A stretch of DNA of 61,307 nt from Bacillota bacterium (GTDB lineage: Bacteria > Bacillota > Clostridia > Lachnospirales > Lachnospiraceae): positions 1-61,307 of the forward strand of contig JAEZGY010000064.1 in assembly GCA_023416695.1 (NCBI GenBank), in the 5' to 3' direction. Positions 1-8,024 of this stretch are shown piece by piece (within the stretch, counting starts at the first letter, position 1; each line of letters opens with the position of its first letter). The position numbers were made by a program, and so were the translations under genes. Below the pieces are notes generated by a model. The model worked only from the letters and a program-made list of their open reading frames with translations, was not told the origin of the DNA and ran no database searches.

Positions 1-12
1 TCTCATTTAAAG

Positions 13-41
13 TTGTAGTTCAATTATTGCAATGCTATAAT
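13..41 (+). promoter_or_regulatory. Probable sigma-A promoter of ilvE
   Basis: A TTGTAG hexamer (13-18) is separated by 17 bp from a perfect TATAAT (36-41), about 65 bp before the ilvE start. No T-box, leader peptide or terminator is visible in the short leader. Confidence 0.6.
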
Positions 42-106
42 AGTTGCTATCAACATAGAAGCTACACTTTACATATAGAGAGTTTAAGTAGAAGAAAGGA
101 TGTACA

Positions 107-1135
107 ATGATGGGAAAGAAGAATATTGATTGGGAAAATCTCGGTTTTGGGTATATTAATACGGATCAGAGATATGTTGCAAATTATCGTAATGGTGCTT
201 GGGAAGAAGGCGAACTTACTACGGATGAGCAAGTAGTGATTAGCGAATGTGCTGGTGTCCTTCAATATGCCCAGACTATTTTTGAAGGGTTAAAGGCATA
301 TACTACCGAAGATGGTCGTGTTGTAACCTTCCGTCCTGATCTTAATGCAAAGCGTATGGCTGATTCTGCTAGGAGATTGGAGATGCCAGCGTTTCCAGAG
401 GACAAATTTGTTGAAGCTGTGGTTGAAGTAGTAAAGGCGAATAAAGACTATGTGCCACCTTATGGTTCTGGTGCAACTCTTTATATTCGTCCCTATATGT
501 TTGGAAGTAGTCCTGTTATAGGGGTAAAGCCTGCTGATGAATATCAATTCAGAGTATTTACCACTCCGGTTGGACCATATTTTAAAGGTGGGGTAAAACC
601 TCTTACTCTTTGTGTAAGCGATTTTGATCGTGCAGCTCCTCGTGGTACTGGAGACATTAAGGCTGGGCTTAATTATGCCATGAGCTTACATGCCATTCAA
701 ACCGCTCACCGCAATGGATTTGATGAAAATATGTACTTAGATGCAGCTACTAGAACAAAGGTTGAGGAAACTGGTGGAGCTAACTTTCTATTTGTATCTA
801 AGGATAACAAAATCATTATTCCACAGTCAGAGAGTATTTTACCATCTATTACACGCCGCTCTTTAGCTATAGTAGCCAAGGATTACTTAGGGCTAGAAGT
901 GGAAGAGAGAGAAGTATTCTTAAGTGAGATAGATGATTTTGCAGAGTGTGGCTTATGTGGAACTGCTGCAGTTATCTCTCCAGTTGGTAAGGTTGTTGAT
1001 CACGGTAAGGAAATCTGTTTCTCAAGTGGTATGACTAAGATGGGACCTATTACTAAGAAGCTGTATGATACTTTAACGGGAATTCAGATGGGAAGAATTA
1101 AAGCCCCTGAAGGTTGGATTAAAGTAATTGAATAA
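107..1135 (+). CDS. ilvE: Branched-chain amino acid aminotransferase
   Basis: This 342-aa protein is a class IV PLP-dependent aminotransferase. It transfers amino groups between glutamate and the 2-oxo acids of leucine, isoleucine and valine in the cytoplasm. The PLP lysine should be K185 in the GDIKAGLNYA motif, and the family signature follows in EETGGANFLFV. The length matches the eukaryote-like BCAT group II (about 340-360 aa) better than E. coli IlvE (309 aa). AAAGGA precedes two tandem ATGs (107 and 110); either could be used. It has its own promoter and terminator, so it is probably monocistronic. The family is secure; the exact substrate range is inferred. Confidence 0.93.
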   Translation: MMGKKNIDWENLGFGYINTDQRYVANYRNGAWEEGELTTDEQVVISECAGVLQYAQTIFEGLKAYTTEDGRVVTFRPDLNAKRMADSARRLEMPAFPEDKFVEAVVEVVKANKDYVPPYGSGATLYIRPYMFGSSPVIGVKPADEYQFRVFTTPVGPYFKGGVKPLTLCVSDFDRAAPRGTGDIKAGLNYAMSLHAIQTAHRNGFDENMYLDAATRTKVEETGGANFLFVSKDNKIIIPQSESILPSITRRSLAIVAKDYLGLEVEEREVFLSEIDDFAECGLCGTAAVISPVGKVVDHGKEICFSSGMTKMGPITKKLYDTLTGIQMGRIKAPEGWIKVIE

Positions 1136-1155
1136 AATATAAAGTAGATAAGAAG

Positions 1156-1223
1156 ATTGTCATAGCAATGTGTATCCGTAAAGTATAGCTTATGGGTGAG
1201 GGTACGCTGTGACAATTTTTTTT
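1156..1223 (+). terminator. Rho-independent terminator after ilvE
   Basis: An 11-bp stem with one wobble pair (1156-1166 with 1206-1216) is followed by seven further T residues. An inner stem (1172-1177 with 1200-1205) extends the hairpin. Confidence 0.75.
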
Positions 1224-1232
1224 GTGTATATT

Positions 1233-1283
1233 TTTACAAAAGAATTTATAATATTTTACATTCACAAGCATATGGATTTTACA
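1233..1283 (+). promoter_or_regulatory. Candidate Pho-box-like repeats before the lone pstS
   Basis: TTTACA occurs at 1233, 1255 and 1278, spaced 22 and 23 bp (about two helical turns), with weaker TTTATA at 1245 and TTCACA at 1261. PhoP/PhoB-type regulators bind TTNACA-like repeats with 11-bp phasing. The phasing here is looser than before the second pstS, so this is a weaker call. Confidence 0.45.
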
Positions 1284-1348
1284 TAGTGAGTTTATGATAC
1301 AGACATAGGTTAAGAAACCTGAAATACATAAATATGGAGGAGTAGTTT

Positions 1349-2281
1349 ATGAAGAAGAATATTAGTCTTTTATTAACAGTGAAACGAATGAAAAAGGGGA
1401 TTGCGATGCTTGGAACCTTTGCACTGGTTATCAGTAGTTTGACAGCATGCACAAAGGAGAGTAGTACAAAGGACAATACATCTAGTAAGTTCGACCCTAC
1501 CCATGCAATTACGGTAATATCCAGGGAAGATGGTTCTGGAACAAGAGGAGCATTTATTGAATTATTTGGCATTGAAGAAAAGAATGCAGACGGAACCAAA
1601 GTAGACCATACCACAGAGGATTCAACTATAACCAATAATACAGTAACCATGATGACTACAGTAGCTAATTCTATATACTCTGTTGGCTATGTATCACTAG
1701 GTTCCCTAGATGATACGATAAAAGCAGTAAAGATTGATGGAGTAGAAGCAAGTGCAGAACATGTTAAAGCTGGTACCTACAAAATTGTTAGACCTTTTAA
1801 TATTGTCACAAAATCTGAGATAAGTGAGGTCTCAAAAGATTTTATCAATTTTATACTAAGTACAGAGGGCCAAAAGGTAGTAGCAGACAACGGTTACATT
1901 GCACTAGATCAGGGATCAACCTTTACTAGTAGTAAGGTAGCTGGCAAAGTAATTGTTGCAGGTTCTTCCAGTGTATCCCCAGTAATGGAGAAGCTAAAGG
2001 AAGCTTATATGGAAATCAATCCTTCTGCTACAGTAGAAGTACAAACAAGTGATTCCACTACAGGGGTAACCCAAACAATTGACGGAACATGTGACATCGG
2101 TATGGCTTCTAGAGAATTAAAGGATAGTGAAAAAGAGAAAGGTGTTACGAGTACTGTAATAGCTAAGGATGGAATTGCAGTTATTGTGAATAATAGTTCT
2201 CCCGTAACAGACTTAACTAAGGCTCAAGTAAAAAGCATCTTTACAGGTGAATTCCTTAATTGGGATGAAGTAATCAAATAG
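1349..2281 (+). CDS. Phosphate-binding lipoprotein, circularly permuted PstS (lone copy)
   Basis: This 310-aa lipoprotein is expected to bind phosphate outside the membrane for the Pst ABC importer. The signal peptide ends in the lipobox LTAC. The two halves are in reversed order relative to usual PstS. Residues around 50-190 carry the SREDGSGTRGAF phosphate loop and the domain normally found at the C-terminus. Residues around 205-310 carry GSSSVSPVMEK, SDSTTG and DIGMASREL, normally at the N-terminus, and the protein ends at FTGEFLNWDEV, normally mid-protein. All expected phosphate-contact motifs are present, so it is probably functional. GGAGG lies just before the chosen ATG. It stands 4 kb before the pst operon and is about 60 percent similar, by eye, to the second copy at 6244. 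Confidence 0.88.
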   Translation: MKKNISLLLTVKRMKKGIAMLGTFALVISSLTACTKESSTKDNTSSKFDPTHAITVISREDGSGTRGAFIELFGIEEKNADGTKVDHTTEDSTITNNTVTMMTTVANSIYSVGYVSLGSLDDTIKAVKIDGVEASAEHVKAGTYKIVRPFNIVTKSEISEVSKDFINFILSTEGQKVVADNGYIALDQGSTFTSSKVAGKVIVAGSSSVSPVMEKLKEAYMEINPSATVEVQTSDSTTGVTQTIDGTCDIGMASRELKDSEKEKGVTSTVIAKDGIAVIVNNSSPVTDLTKAQVKSIFTGEFLNWDEVIK

Positions 2282-2350
2282 GTTGTGCTAAATAAATAAA
2301 TAATATAGTGCCCCCTAGTAAAGTAAAGTAATTTACTTTCTAAGTATACC

Positions 2351-2384
2351 AATGACTCTATTTTGTGATAAAATAGAGTCATTC
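2351..2384 (+). terminator. Hairpin terminator after the lone pstS
   Basis: A perfect 14-bp inverted repeat (2351-2364 with 2370-2383) has a 5-nt loop. Only a weak T tract follows it, but the placement between two genes fits a terminator. Confidence 0.65.
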
Positions 2385-2421
2385 TTATGTATTAAATATA
2401 ATTAAGGATTGGAGAATACGA

Positions 2422-3174
2422 ATGAAATTAATATCATGGAATGTAAATGGAATACGCGCCTGTGTTGGTAAGGGCTTTCTTGATTATTTTAAACAGGTTG
2501 ATGCTGATATATTTTGTATACAGGAAAGTAAGGTTTCTGAAGGACAGGTAGTATTAGAACTTGATGGATATCACCAATATTGGAATTATGCAGAGAAAAA
2601 AGGGTACTCTGGTACTGCTATATTTACTAAGACAAAACCTCATTCTGTGTCCTATGGGATTGGGATTGAGGAACACGACCATGAGGGAAGGGTGATTACT
2701 GCAGAATTCGAAGAGTATTATGTAGTAACCGTGTATACCCCTAATTCTCAGGATGGGTTAAAACGTTTAGATTACCGCATGGAATGGGAGGATGCTTTCT
2801 TAACTTATTTAAAGGGTTTGGAAGAGAAGAAGCCTGTCATTTTCTGTGGGGATCTTAATGTGGCTCACAAGGAAATTGATCTAAAGAATCCCAAAACAAA
2901 TCGTAAGAATGCAGGCTTTTCTGATGAAGAAAGGGCAAAGATGACTGCACTACAAGAGGCAGGGTTTATCGATACCTTCCGATACTTCTATCCTGATTTA
3001 GAGGGTGCGTACTCTTGGTGGTCCTACCGTTTTAGCGCTCGTGCAAAGAATGCGGGATGGCGTATCGATTATTTTCTCGTATCTAAGCAGTTAGAGAATC
3101 GTTTAGTGAATGCTGCTATTCATACAGAGGTTATGGGAAGTGATCACTGCCCAGTAGAGCTTATTATACAGTAA
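2422..3174 (+). CDS. xth: Exodeoxyribonuclease III / AP endonuclease
   Basis: This 250-aa Mg-dependent phosphodiesterase of the ExoIII/APE1 family incises DNA at abasic sites and removes blocked 3' ends in base excision repair. Motifs in order are SWNVNGIRA near the N-terminus, QESKV (the metal-binding Glu), GDLNVAHKEIDLKNP (Asp and Asn) and the C-terminal GSDHCPV (catalytic Asp-His). The length is typical. GGAG lies before the ATG. A small gene follows after 15 bp and is probably co-transcribed. Confidence 0.95.
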   Translation: MKLISWNVNGIRACVGKGFLDYFKQVDADIFCIQESKVSEGQVVLELDGYHQYWNYAEKKGYSGTAIFTKTKPHSVSYGIGIEEHDHEGRVITAEFEEYYVVTVYTPNSQDGLKRLDYRMEWEDAFLTYLKGLEEKKPVIFCGDLNVAHKEIDLKNPKTNRKNAGFSDEERAKMTALQEAGFIDTFRYFYPDLEGAYSWWSYRFSARAKNAGWRIDYFLVSKQLENRLVNAAIHTEVMGSDHCPVELIIQ

Positions 3175-3189
3175 TAAGGAGGATTAACC

Positions 3190-3372
3190 ATGAAGGGAAA
3201 GACCAATTGTGAATGTTGTCTTAATTACATTTATGATGAAGATTATGACTGTATGATATGTGATATGGATCTAGACGAAGATGAGATGGCTAAATACCTT
3301 ACATCCACCTTTGATCATTGTCCTTATTATAAGATAAATGATGAATATAGGATTGTTCGAAAACAAATGTAG
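3190..3372 (+). CDS. Small Cys-rich conserved protein (DUF6472-like)
   Basis: This 60-aa acidic protein has six cysteines (CECC near residue 8, CMIC near residue 22, CPYY near residue 45) that could bind a metal. It ends in a DEYRIVRKQ tail typical of a small Lachnospiraceae family that I associate, from memory, with DUF6472. An AAGGAGG site sits just before the ATG, and the gene follows xth by 15 bp. Function is unknown. Confidence 0.7.
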   Translation: MKGKTNCECCLNYIYDEDYDCMICDMDLDEDEMAKYLTSTFDHCPYYKINDEYRIVRKQM

Positions 3373-3456
3373 AGGATAAACATTTTCATTTTTATTCTTA
3401 TTGTGATACAATAGCCTTTAACATAAGGAGTATTAGGAGAGAAGGAGATGGTCAAT

Positions 3457-4290
3457 ATGTTTGTCGATTTACACAACCATAGTAACTACTCTGACGGAAC
3501 GATGTCACCCCAGGAAATCTTAAGGGCTGCCAAAAAAGCTCATGTATCGATACTAGCTATCACAGATCATGATGTGTTAGATGGCTCCCGTGAACTTTTA
3601 AAGCTCAGTGAAAAGGACAATATCCATGTTATTTCTGGTGTAGAGATTAATGCATTGGAGGGAAAGGATAATATCCATGTACTAGGGTATGGGGTGGATT
3701 TAGAGAATAAAGTTTTTTGTGAGAGGTTAGAGGAAAATAGACGGAAGTTAGATGAAATAAGCATCATAATGATAGGTAAGATGGAGGCGGCCGGCTGCTC
3801 AGTATCTATAGAAGAATTTAACAAACAGAGCTACAACCAAGAACTTGGCGGGTGGAAAGCTTTGTATTATCTAATGGACAAAGGAATTACTAGGAGCTTA
3901 ACAGAAGGCTTTGCTCTTTATGAGAAGTATGAGTGTGGTTACGATATTGTAGATTTTCCCAGTGTAAGAGAGGTTGTTCGTTGGATTCATCAAGCGGGAG
4001 GTATTGCTATTTTAGCTCATCCAGGAGTATCACTTCTAAAGGAGGATATGACGTTACCACAGTTTGGCATAAAACTTGAGGAGTATCTTAGTTTTGGTAT
4101 AGATGGTGTAGAATGCTATTATCCAAAGCATTCTAATGATATTACAAATATCTGCCTTGATATATGTAGAAAGCATGGACTTTCTATTACTTCAGGCTCA
4201 GACTGCCATGGAACATTTCAAAAATCTAGAATAGGGGAGCTAAGAATGAGACTAGAGTATTTACAACTTCCAGCTTGTCTACTGAAATAA
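3457..4290 (+). CDS. PHP-domain metal-dependent phosphoesterase
   Basis: This 277-aa PHP superfamily hydrolase shows the metal ligand motifs DLHNHSNYSDG at the N-terminus, ITDHDVLDG, GVEINA, ILAHPG and SGSDCHG near the C-terminus. Relatives include the nucleoside 3',5'-bisphosphate/oligonucleotide phosphatase YciV (RnaAM) and TrpH-like proteins. The likely role is hydrolysis of small nucleotide phosphates in the cytoplasm; the substrate cannot be read from the sequence. A longer start at 3448 abuts the AAGGAG site directly, whereas ATG 3457 has 9-bp spacing and is preferred. Confidence 0.85.
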   Translation: MFVDLHNHSNYSDGTMSPQEILRAAKKAHVSILAITDHDVLDGSRELLKLSEKDNIHVISGVEINALEGKDNIHVLGYGVDLENKVFCERLEENRRKLDEISIIMIGKMEAAGCSVSIEEFNKQSYNQELGGWKALYYLMDKGITRSLTEGFALYEKYECGYDIVDFPSVREVVRWIHQAGGIAILAHPGVSLLKEDMTLPQFGIKLEEYLSFGIDGVECYYPKHSNDITNICLDICRKHGLSITSGSDCHGTFQKSRIGELRMRLEYLQLPACLLK

Positions 4291-4307
4291 AATTAAGGGA
4301 TGTTATT

Positions 4308-5096
4308 ATGAAGAATTTTAAAATAATACTAATACTTTTTGTAGTACAGACTTTCTATATGGCGACTATTCTGCTATCCTGTGTATGGGATAGTACTATG
4401 TTTATGGCCCTTAGGGTGCTCACGTACTTTACGTGGGGGTTTTCCCTTTATGTAGTCAGTCATAGTATTAGAAGATATGAACGATCTAAAAAGAATAGAA
4501 GAAGGAGTTTTATTATTTATGCCATAGGCTGTATTTCCGTCCTTACTGCTCAATTTATTTCTGCAGCAAAGCCATCTTTTATGATCGCCTTAATTTTCAC
4601 TATATTTTTATTTGTCATTTATTTGGTAGAACTTGTGCTTGTGTTTGATATTAGAAAAAGTATGGTAGATGAGATTATACTGGAATTAGAAAACAATCCA
4701 AATAAAGAGTTATTTGAAGGGAACACGAAGGAAAGACATATTAATAATCATAGTCTTTTGGTAACTGCTCTGTTCTTTGGATTATTGTTTACCTATCTTG
4801 GTGTCCCAATTCTATGTAGTCAAGACTATTTTCTGGGTACTAAGGCGTTGATTTTCCTATACGCTTGGGATATAGCCATCCTGCTTATGAGATTGTATGT
4901 AGTAAGAAAGGGATTTTCTATGTTTTTGAAGGAGATTCTATGCTTTCAAGTAAGTATGATGTGCCTATCCATTGGTATTTCAAGATTGGACTTAGCTATG
5001 GAGCAGACTATTTTTCAATTGTTTTGTATTCTCTTTATTACACCAATTATTTATGACATGGTAAGAGATATCAGAAGAGTATCTAAAGGGAAATAA
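4308..5096 (+). CDS. Polytopic membrane protein of unknown function
   Basis: I do not recognise this 262-aa protein. It has about seven or eight hydrophobic segments and a short charged cytoplasmic loop around residues 115-145 (rich in E, N and K). The sequence resembles sensor-type multi-TM input modules, but no output domain follows. ATG 4308 with AAGGGATG upstream is preferred to a TTG at 4275 that would overlap the PHP gene. It follows that gene closely and may share its mRNA. Confidence 0.6.
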   Translation: MKNFKIILILFVVQTFYMATILLSCVWDSTMFMALRVLTYFTWGFSLYVVSHSIRRYERSKKNRRRSFIIYAIGCISVLTAQFISAAKPSFMIALIFTIFLFVIYLVELVLVFDIRKSMVDEIILELENNPNKELFEGNTKERHINNHSLLVTALFFGLLFTYLGVPILCSQDYFLGTKALIFLYAWDIAILLMRLYVVRKGFSMFLKEILCFQVSMMCLSIGISRLDLAMEQTIFQLFCILFITPIIYDMVRDIRRVSKGK

Positions 5097-5177
5097 CATG
5101 TAATTTACTTTTAATATGACGATATTATTGTAAAGAAATATACTTCTTTGTTAGTGAGAAGATTGGTGGTGAAGGCC

Positions 5178-6017
5178 ATGAAAAAACGTAAAGAAAAACA
5201 GAAAAGAGCAATGGTATGGTTTGTACTGTTCGTAATAATCTTGGCACTGGATTTGTATTTTGTAAAATCTTTTATAGAGGATAGTGTCGTTGCCAACACA
5301 GATGATTATTTATCAGAGGATGTTATGATTAATGAAGCCAACACAGATAATCTTAGTGGTAAGGATGCTACAGGCCAGAGTCAAGGAGCTATTGCGGGAA
5401 GTAATAATAAGGTGTTACTAGATGTACCTTATATTAATCAAACCAAGCATTATATCAATGCCTGTGAAAGTATTTCTACGGTTATGGCCTTACAGTATCT
5501 AGGGATTGATATTAGTGTAGATGATTTCATTAATAAATACTTGGATATAGGGGAAGTTCCATATCACGATAAGAATGGCGTATATATCGGTAGTAGTCCA
5601 TGGGAAGTGTTTCCTGGAAATCCAAGGGATGAAACTGGCTGGGGTTGTTATGCCCCTGTAATCGTAAACGCTCTAAACAAGTTTATAGATAAAGATACTT
5701 ATGATGTGCAGGAGTTATATAATGAAAGAATTACAACACTTTGCTCCGAGTATATTGATAATGGGATTCCAGTTATCTTTTGGGCTACCATAAACATGCA
5801 GGCGCCTTATAAGGGTTCGACCTGGAAACTGAAAGATAGTGAGGGAGATTTTACATGGATTCGGCCCATGCATTGTGTCCTTTTAGTAGGATATGATGAT
5901 GAATATTACTATTTTAATGATCCTTGGGAGAAAAAAGCTTGTAAGTATAAGAAGGCTATTGTGGAGAGAGCCTATAGAGGAATGTATCAGCAAGCGGTTG
6001 TTGTAACCAAAAAATAA
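5178..6017 (+). CDS. Membrane-anchored C39-like cysteine peptidase
   Basis: This 279-aa protein has a basic N-terminus, one membrane segment (about residues 12-33), a spacer, and a C39_2-type papain-fold domain from about residue 85. The catalytic Cys is expected in NACESISTVMAL and the His in MHCVLLVGYDD, with the Asp in FNDPW. Such proteins are extracellular, membrane-tethered peptidases of unknown substrate. No ABC exporter is adjacent, so this is not a bacteriocin-processing transporter. ATG 5178 with a GGTGG site upstream is chosen over a TTG at 5148. Confidence 0.8.
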   Translation: MKKRKEKQKRAMVWFVLFVIILALDLYFVKSFIEDSVVANTDDYLSEDVMINEANTDNLSGKDATGQSQGAIAGSNNKVLLDVPYINQTKHYINACESISTVMALQYLGIDISVDDFINKYLDIGEVPYHDKNGVYIGSSPWEVFPGNPRDETGWGCYAPVIVNALNKFIDKDTYDVQELYNERITTLCSEYIDNGIPVIFWATINMQAPYKGSTWKLKDSEGDFTWIRPMHCVLLVGYDDEYYYFNDPWEKKACKYKKAIVERAYRGMYQQAVVVTKK

Positions 6018-6037
6018 AGTCGTGAGAAATGAAATAG

Positions 6038-6082
6038 AAAGAGGACAGGATAAGCATAGCGTTTGCTTATCCTGTCCTCTTT
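6038..6082 (+). terminator. Long perfect hairpin, probable terminator
   Basis: A 19-bp perfect inverted repeat (6038-6056 with 6064-6082) has a 7-nt loop and ends in CTCTTT. It separates the C39-like gene from the pst operon. Confidence 0.7.
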
Positions 6083-6144
6083 GCATTTAGAAATAACTGA
6101 ATCAAATAATATAGTATGCCAAATCTTGCCCTTTAGCATTCATA

Positions 6145-6172
6145 CTTACAATAATTTTACATAAATTTTACT
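6145..6172 (+). promoter_or_regulatory. Phased Pho box before the pst operon
   Basis: Three repeats CTTACA (6145), TTTACA (6156) and TTTACT (6167) lie exactly 11 bp apart, the spacing known for PhoP/PhoB binding. Further TTACA-like words follow at 6191, 6204 and 6211. The PhoP/PhoR-type pair encoded at the end of the operon is the likely regulator. Confidence 0.7.
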
Positions 6173-6243
6173 TAGACTGACCTTTGTAATTTACATAATA
6201 ATATTACAGTTTACTTAGACAAGGGCTAAGGGAGGATGAAATT

Positions 6244-7110
6244 ATGAAATGCAAATTACTTGCTTGCATTATGGTAGTCGGTCTAAGTGCAGTTATGCTT
6301 ACTAGTTGTTCTAAAAAAGAATTTCAAACTGCAACTGCTATCTCTACGGTTTCTAGGGAAGGCGGTTCTGGTACTAGAAGTGCTTTTTCTGATTTGTTTC
6401 AATTGATTGAGAAAAAAGACAATGGACATAAAACAGATTTAACTACAGAAGAGGCGATAATTGTAAATAAAACTGGTGTTATGATGGTTAACGTGGCAGG
6501 TGATCAGTATGCCATAGGATATATTTCACTTGGATCTTTAAATGATTCTGTCAAGGCTTTAGAAATAGATGGAGTAATGCCTTCTGTAGATAATATAAAG
6601 GATGGTAGCTACACCATTGCAAGACCATTTTATATAGCGGCAAAGGAAGGGCTATCTACTCAGGGGAAAGATTTTGTGAACTTTATTTTAAGTGAAGAAG
6701 GACAAAAAATTGTAGAGGAGAGTCACTACATCCCTTTTGTAGAGGATCCCAAGCCATACAAACCACAAGATGTTAAGGGTGAGTTGGTCATTGCAGGCTC
6801 CTCCTCTGTTACACCAGTTATGGAAAAATTAAAAGAAGCCTATGAAGAATTAAATAAAGACGTTACATTAGAAGTTCAACAAAATGACTCTACAACGGGA
6901 CTTCAGTCTTGCATCACAGGCATATGTGATATAGCAATGTCTTCTAGAGAATTAACAGACAATGAATTAAAGGAGTTAACTCCTGTTAAGATTGCCTTAG
7001 ATGGGATTGCTATTATTGTAAACAAAGGAAATCCAATAATGGGATTAACAAAGGATCAGGTAAGAGAAATCTTTACTGGGGAGGTGACAACATGGCAGGA
7101 AACGAACTAA
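6244..7110 (+). CDS. pstS: Phosphate-binding lipoprotein, circularly permuted PstS (operon copy)
   Basis: This 288-aa lipoprotein (lipobox LTSC, Cys about residue 22) is the phosphate receptor of the Pst importer. As in the copy at 1349, the halves are permuted. SREGGSGTRSAF comes first and GSSSVTPVMEK, NDSTTG and DIAMSSREL come second, with the C-terminus at FTGEVTTWQ. The linker joining the old C-terminus to the old N-terminus is around residues 165-180 and rich in P and K. GGGAGG lies before the start. The last 19 bases overlap pstC, whose ribosome binding site lies inside this gene, so translation is probably coupled. Confidence 0.9.
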   Translation: MKCKLLACIMVVGLSAVMLTSCSKKEFQTATAISTVSREGGSGTRSAFSDLFQLIEKKDNGHKTDLTTEEAIIVNKTGVMMVNVAGDQYAIGYISLGSLNDSVKALEIDGVMPSVDNIKDGSYTIARPFYIAAKEGLSTQGKDFVNFILSEEGQKIVEESHYIPFVEDPKPYKPQDVKGELVIAGSSSVTPVMEKLKEAYEELNKDVTLEVQQNDSTTGLQSCITGICDIAMSSRELTDNELKELTPVKIALDGIAIIVNKGNPIMGLTKDQVREIFTGEVTTWQETN

Positions 7111-8024
7111 CAATGAAGAAAATTACATCAAGTGAAAAAGAAGAAAAGAAGTTAAAAAGTTATAGAAGAAAAGCATTAAAGGAGAGACTGGCTAAGTATA
7201 TGTTTTTACTAGCAGCGTTAGTTAGTATACTTGCAGTTGGATTGATTTGTGTTTTTCTTATTGTAAATGGTATTCCAGCCATGAGAAAAATTGGACTCTT
7301 TGATTTCTTATTAGGAGAGAAGTGGAAGCCAAGTGATGTCCCAGCTTCTTACGGCATTTTCCCATTTATTCTTGGAAGTATTTATATTACGGCAGGAGCA
7401 GTACTTATTGGTGTACCTATTGGAATTTTAACCGCTGTGTTTATGGCTAAGTTTTGCCCAAAGAGGATTTATAGAGTAATGAAATCCGCCATAGATTTAC
7501 TGGCTGGGATTCCATCTATCGTATATGGGTTCTTTGGAATTATGATTATTGTGCCTTTTGTCAGCAATGTGTTTGGAGGCAATGGCAACAGTATACTAAC
7601 CGCATCCCTATTACTTGGAATTATGATACTCCCTACCATTGTTAGTGTTAGTGAGGCAGCAATTCGTGCAGTGCCTGACAGCTATTATGAGGGCGCATTA
7701 GCTCTTGGAGCAAGTCATGAAAGAAGTGTGTTCTTTGCGGTGTTACCTGCAGCAAAATCTGGTATACTTGCAGCAGTGATTTTAGGAATTGGAAGGGCTA
7801 TTGGAGAAACCATGGCAGTTATTATGGTAGCTGGTAATCAGACTAGAATGCCTAGTGGAATTCTAAATGGGATTCGAACCATGACTGCAAATATTGTCAT
7901 TGAAATGGGATATGCAGCTGATTTGCACAGAGAAGCCCTAATTGCAACAGCAGTAGTTTTGTTTGTATTCATTCTTATCATTAACTTAAGTTTCTCCCTA
8001 ATTAAAAGGAGGAGCAATCTATGA
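7092..8024 (+). CDS. pstC: Phosphate ABC transporter permease PstC
   Basis: This 310-aa inner-membrane permease of the Pst phosphate importer has six predicted membrane segments after a basic cytoplasmic N-terminus. The binding-protein-dependent permease EAA loop lies in the stretch YYEGALALGASHERSVF, followed by GIGRAIGETMAV. GGGGAGGTG before ATG 7092 supports this start although it overlaps pstS by 19 bp; ATG 7113 is a weaker alternative. It pairs with PstA, encoded next. Confidence 0.95.
   Translation: MAGNELTMKKITSSEKEEKKLKSYRRKALKERLAKYMFLLAALVSILAVGLICVFLIVNGIPAMRKIGLFDFLLGEKWKPSDVPASYGIFPFILGSIYITAGAVLIGVPIGILTAVFMAKFCPKRIYRVMKSAIDLLAGIPSIVYGFFGIMIIVPFVSNVFGGNGNSILTASLLLGIMILPTIVSVSEAAIRAVPDSYYEGALALGASHERSVFFAVLPAAKSGILAAVILGIGRAIGETMAVIMVAGNQTRMPSGILNGIRTMTANIVIEMGYAADLHREALIATAVVLFVFILIINLSFSLIKRRSNL

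Noticed and set aside
290..547. Minus-strand reading frame inside ilvE
   Set aside because: It lies in another frame of a clear gene and shows no coding motif or ribosome binding site; many similar shadows in the window were also left out.
1349..2281. Broken or frameshifted pstS
   Set aside because: Both halves are complete and in frame; the order is permuted, and the paralogue at 6244 has the same order.
5178..6017. Bacteriocin-processing C39 peptidase transporter
   Set aside because: There is no ABC transporter domain and no precursor peptide next to it; it is a single-span C39-like protein.
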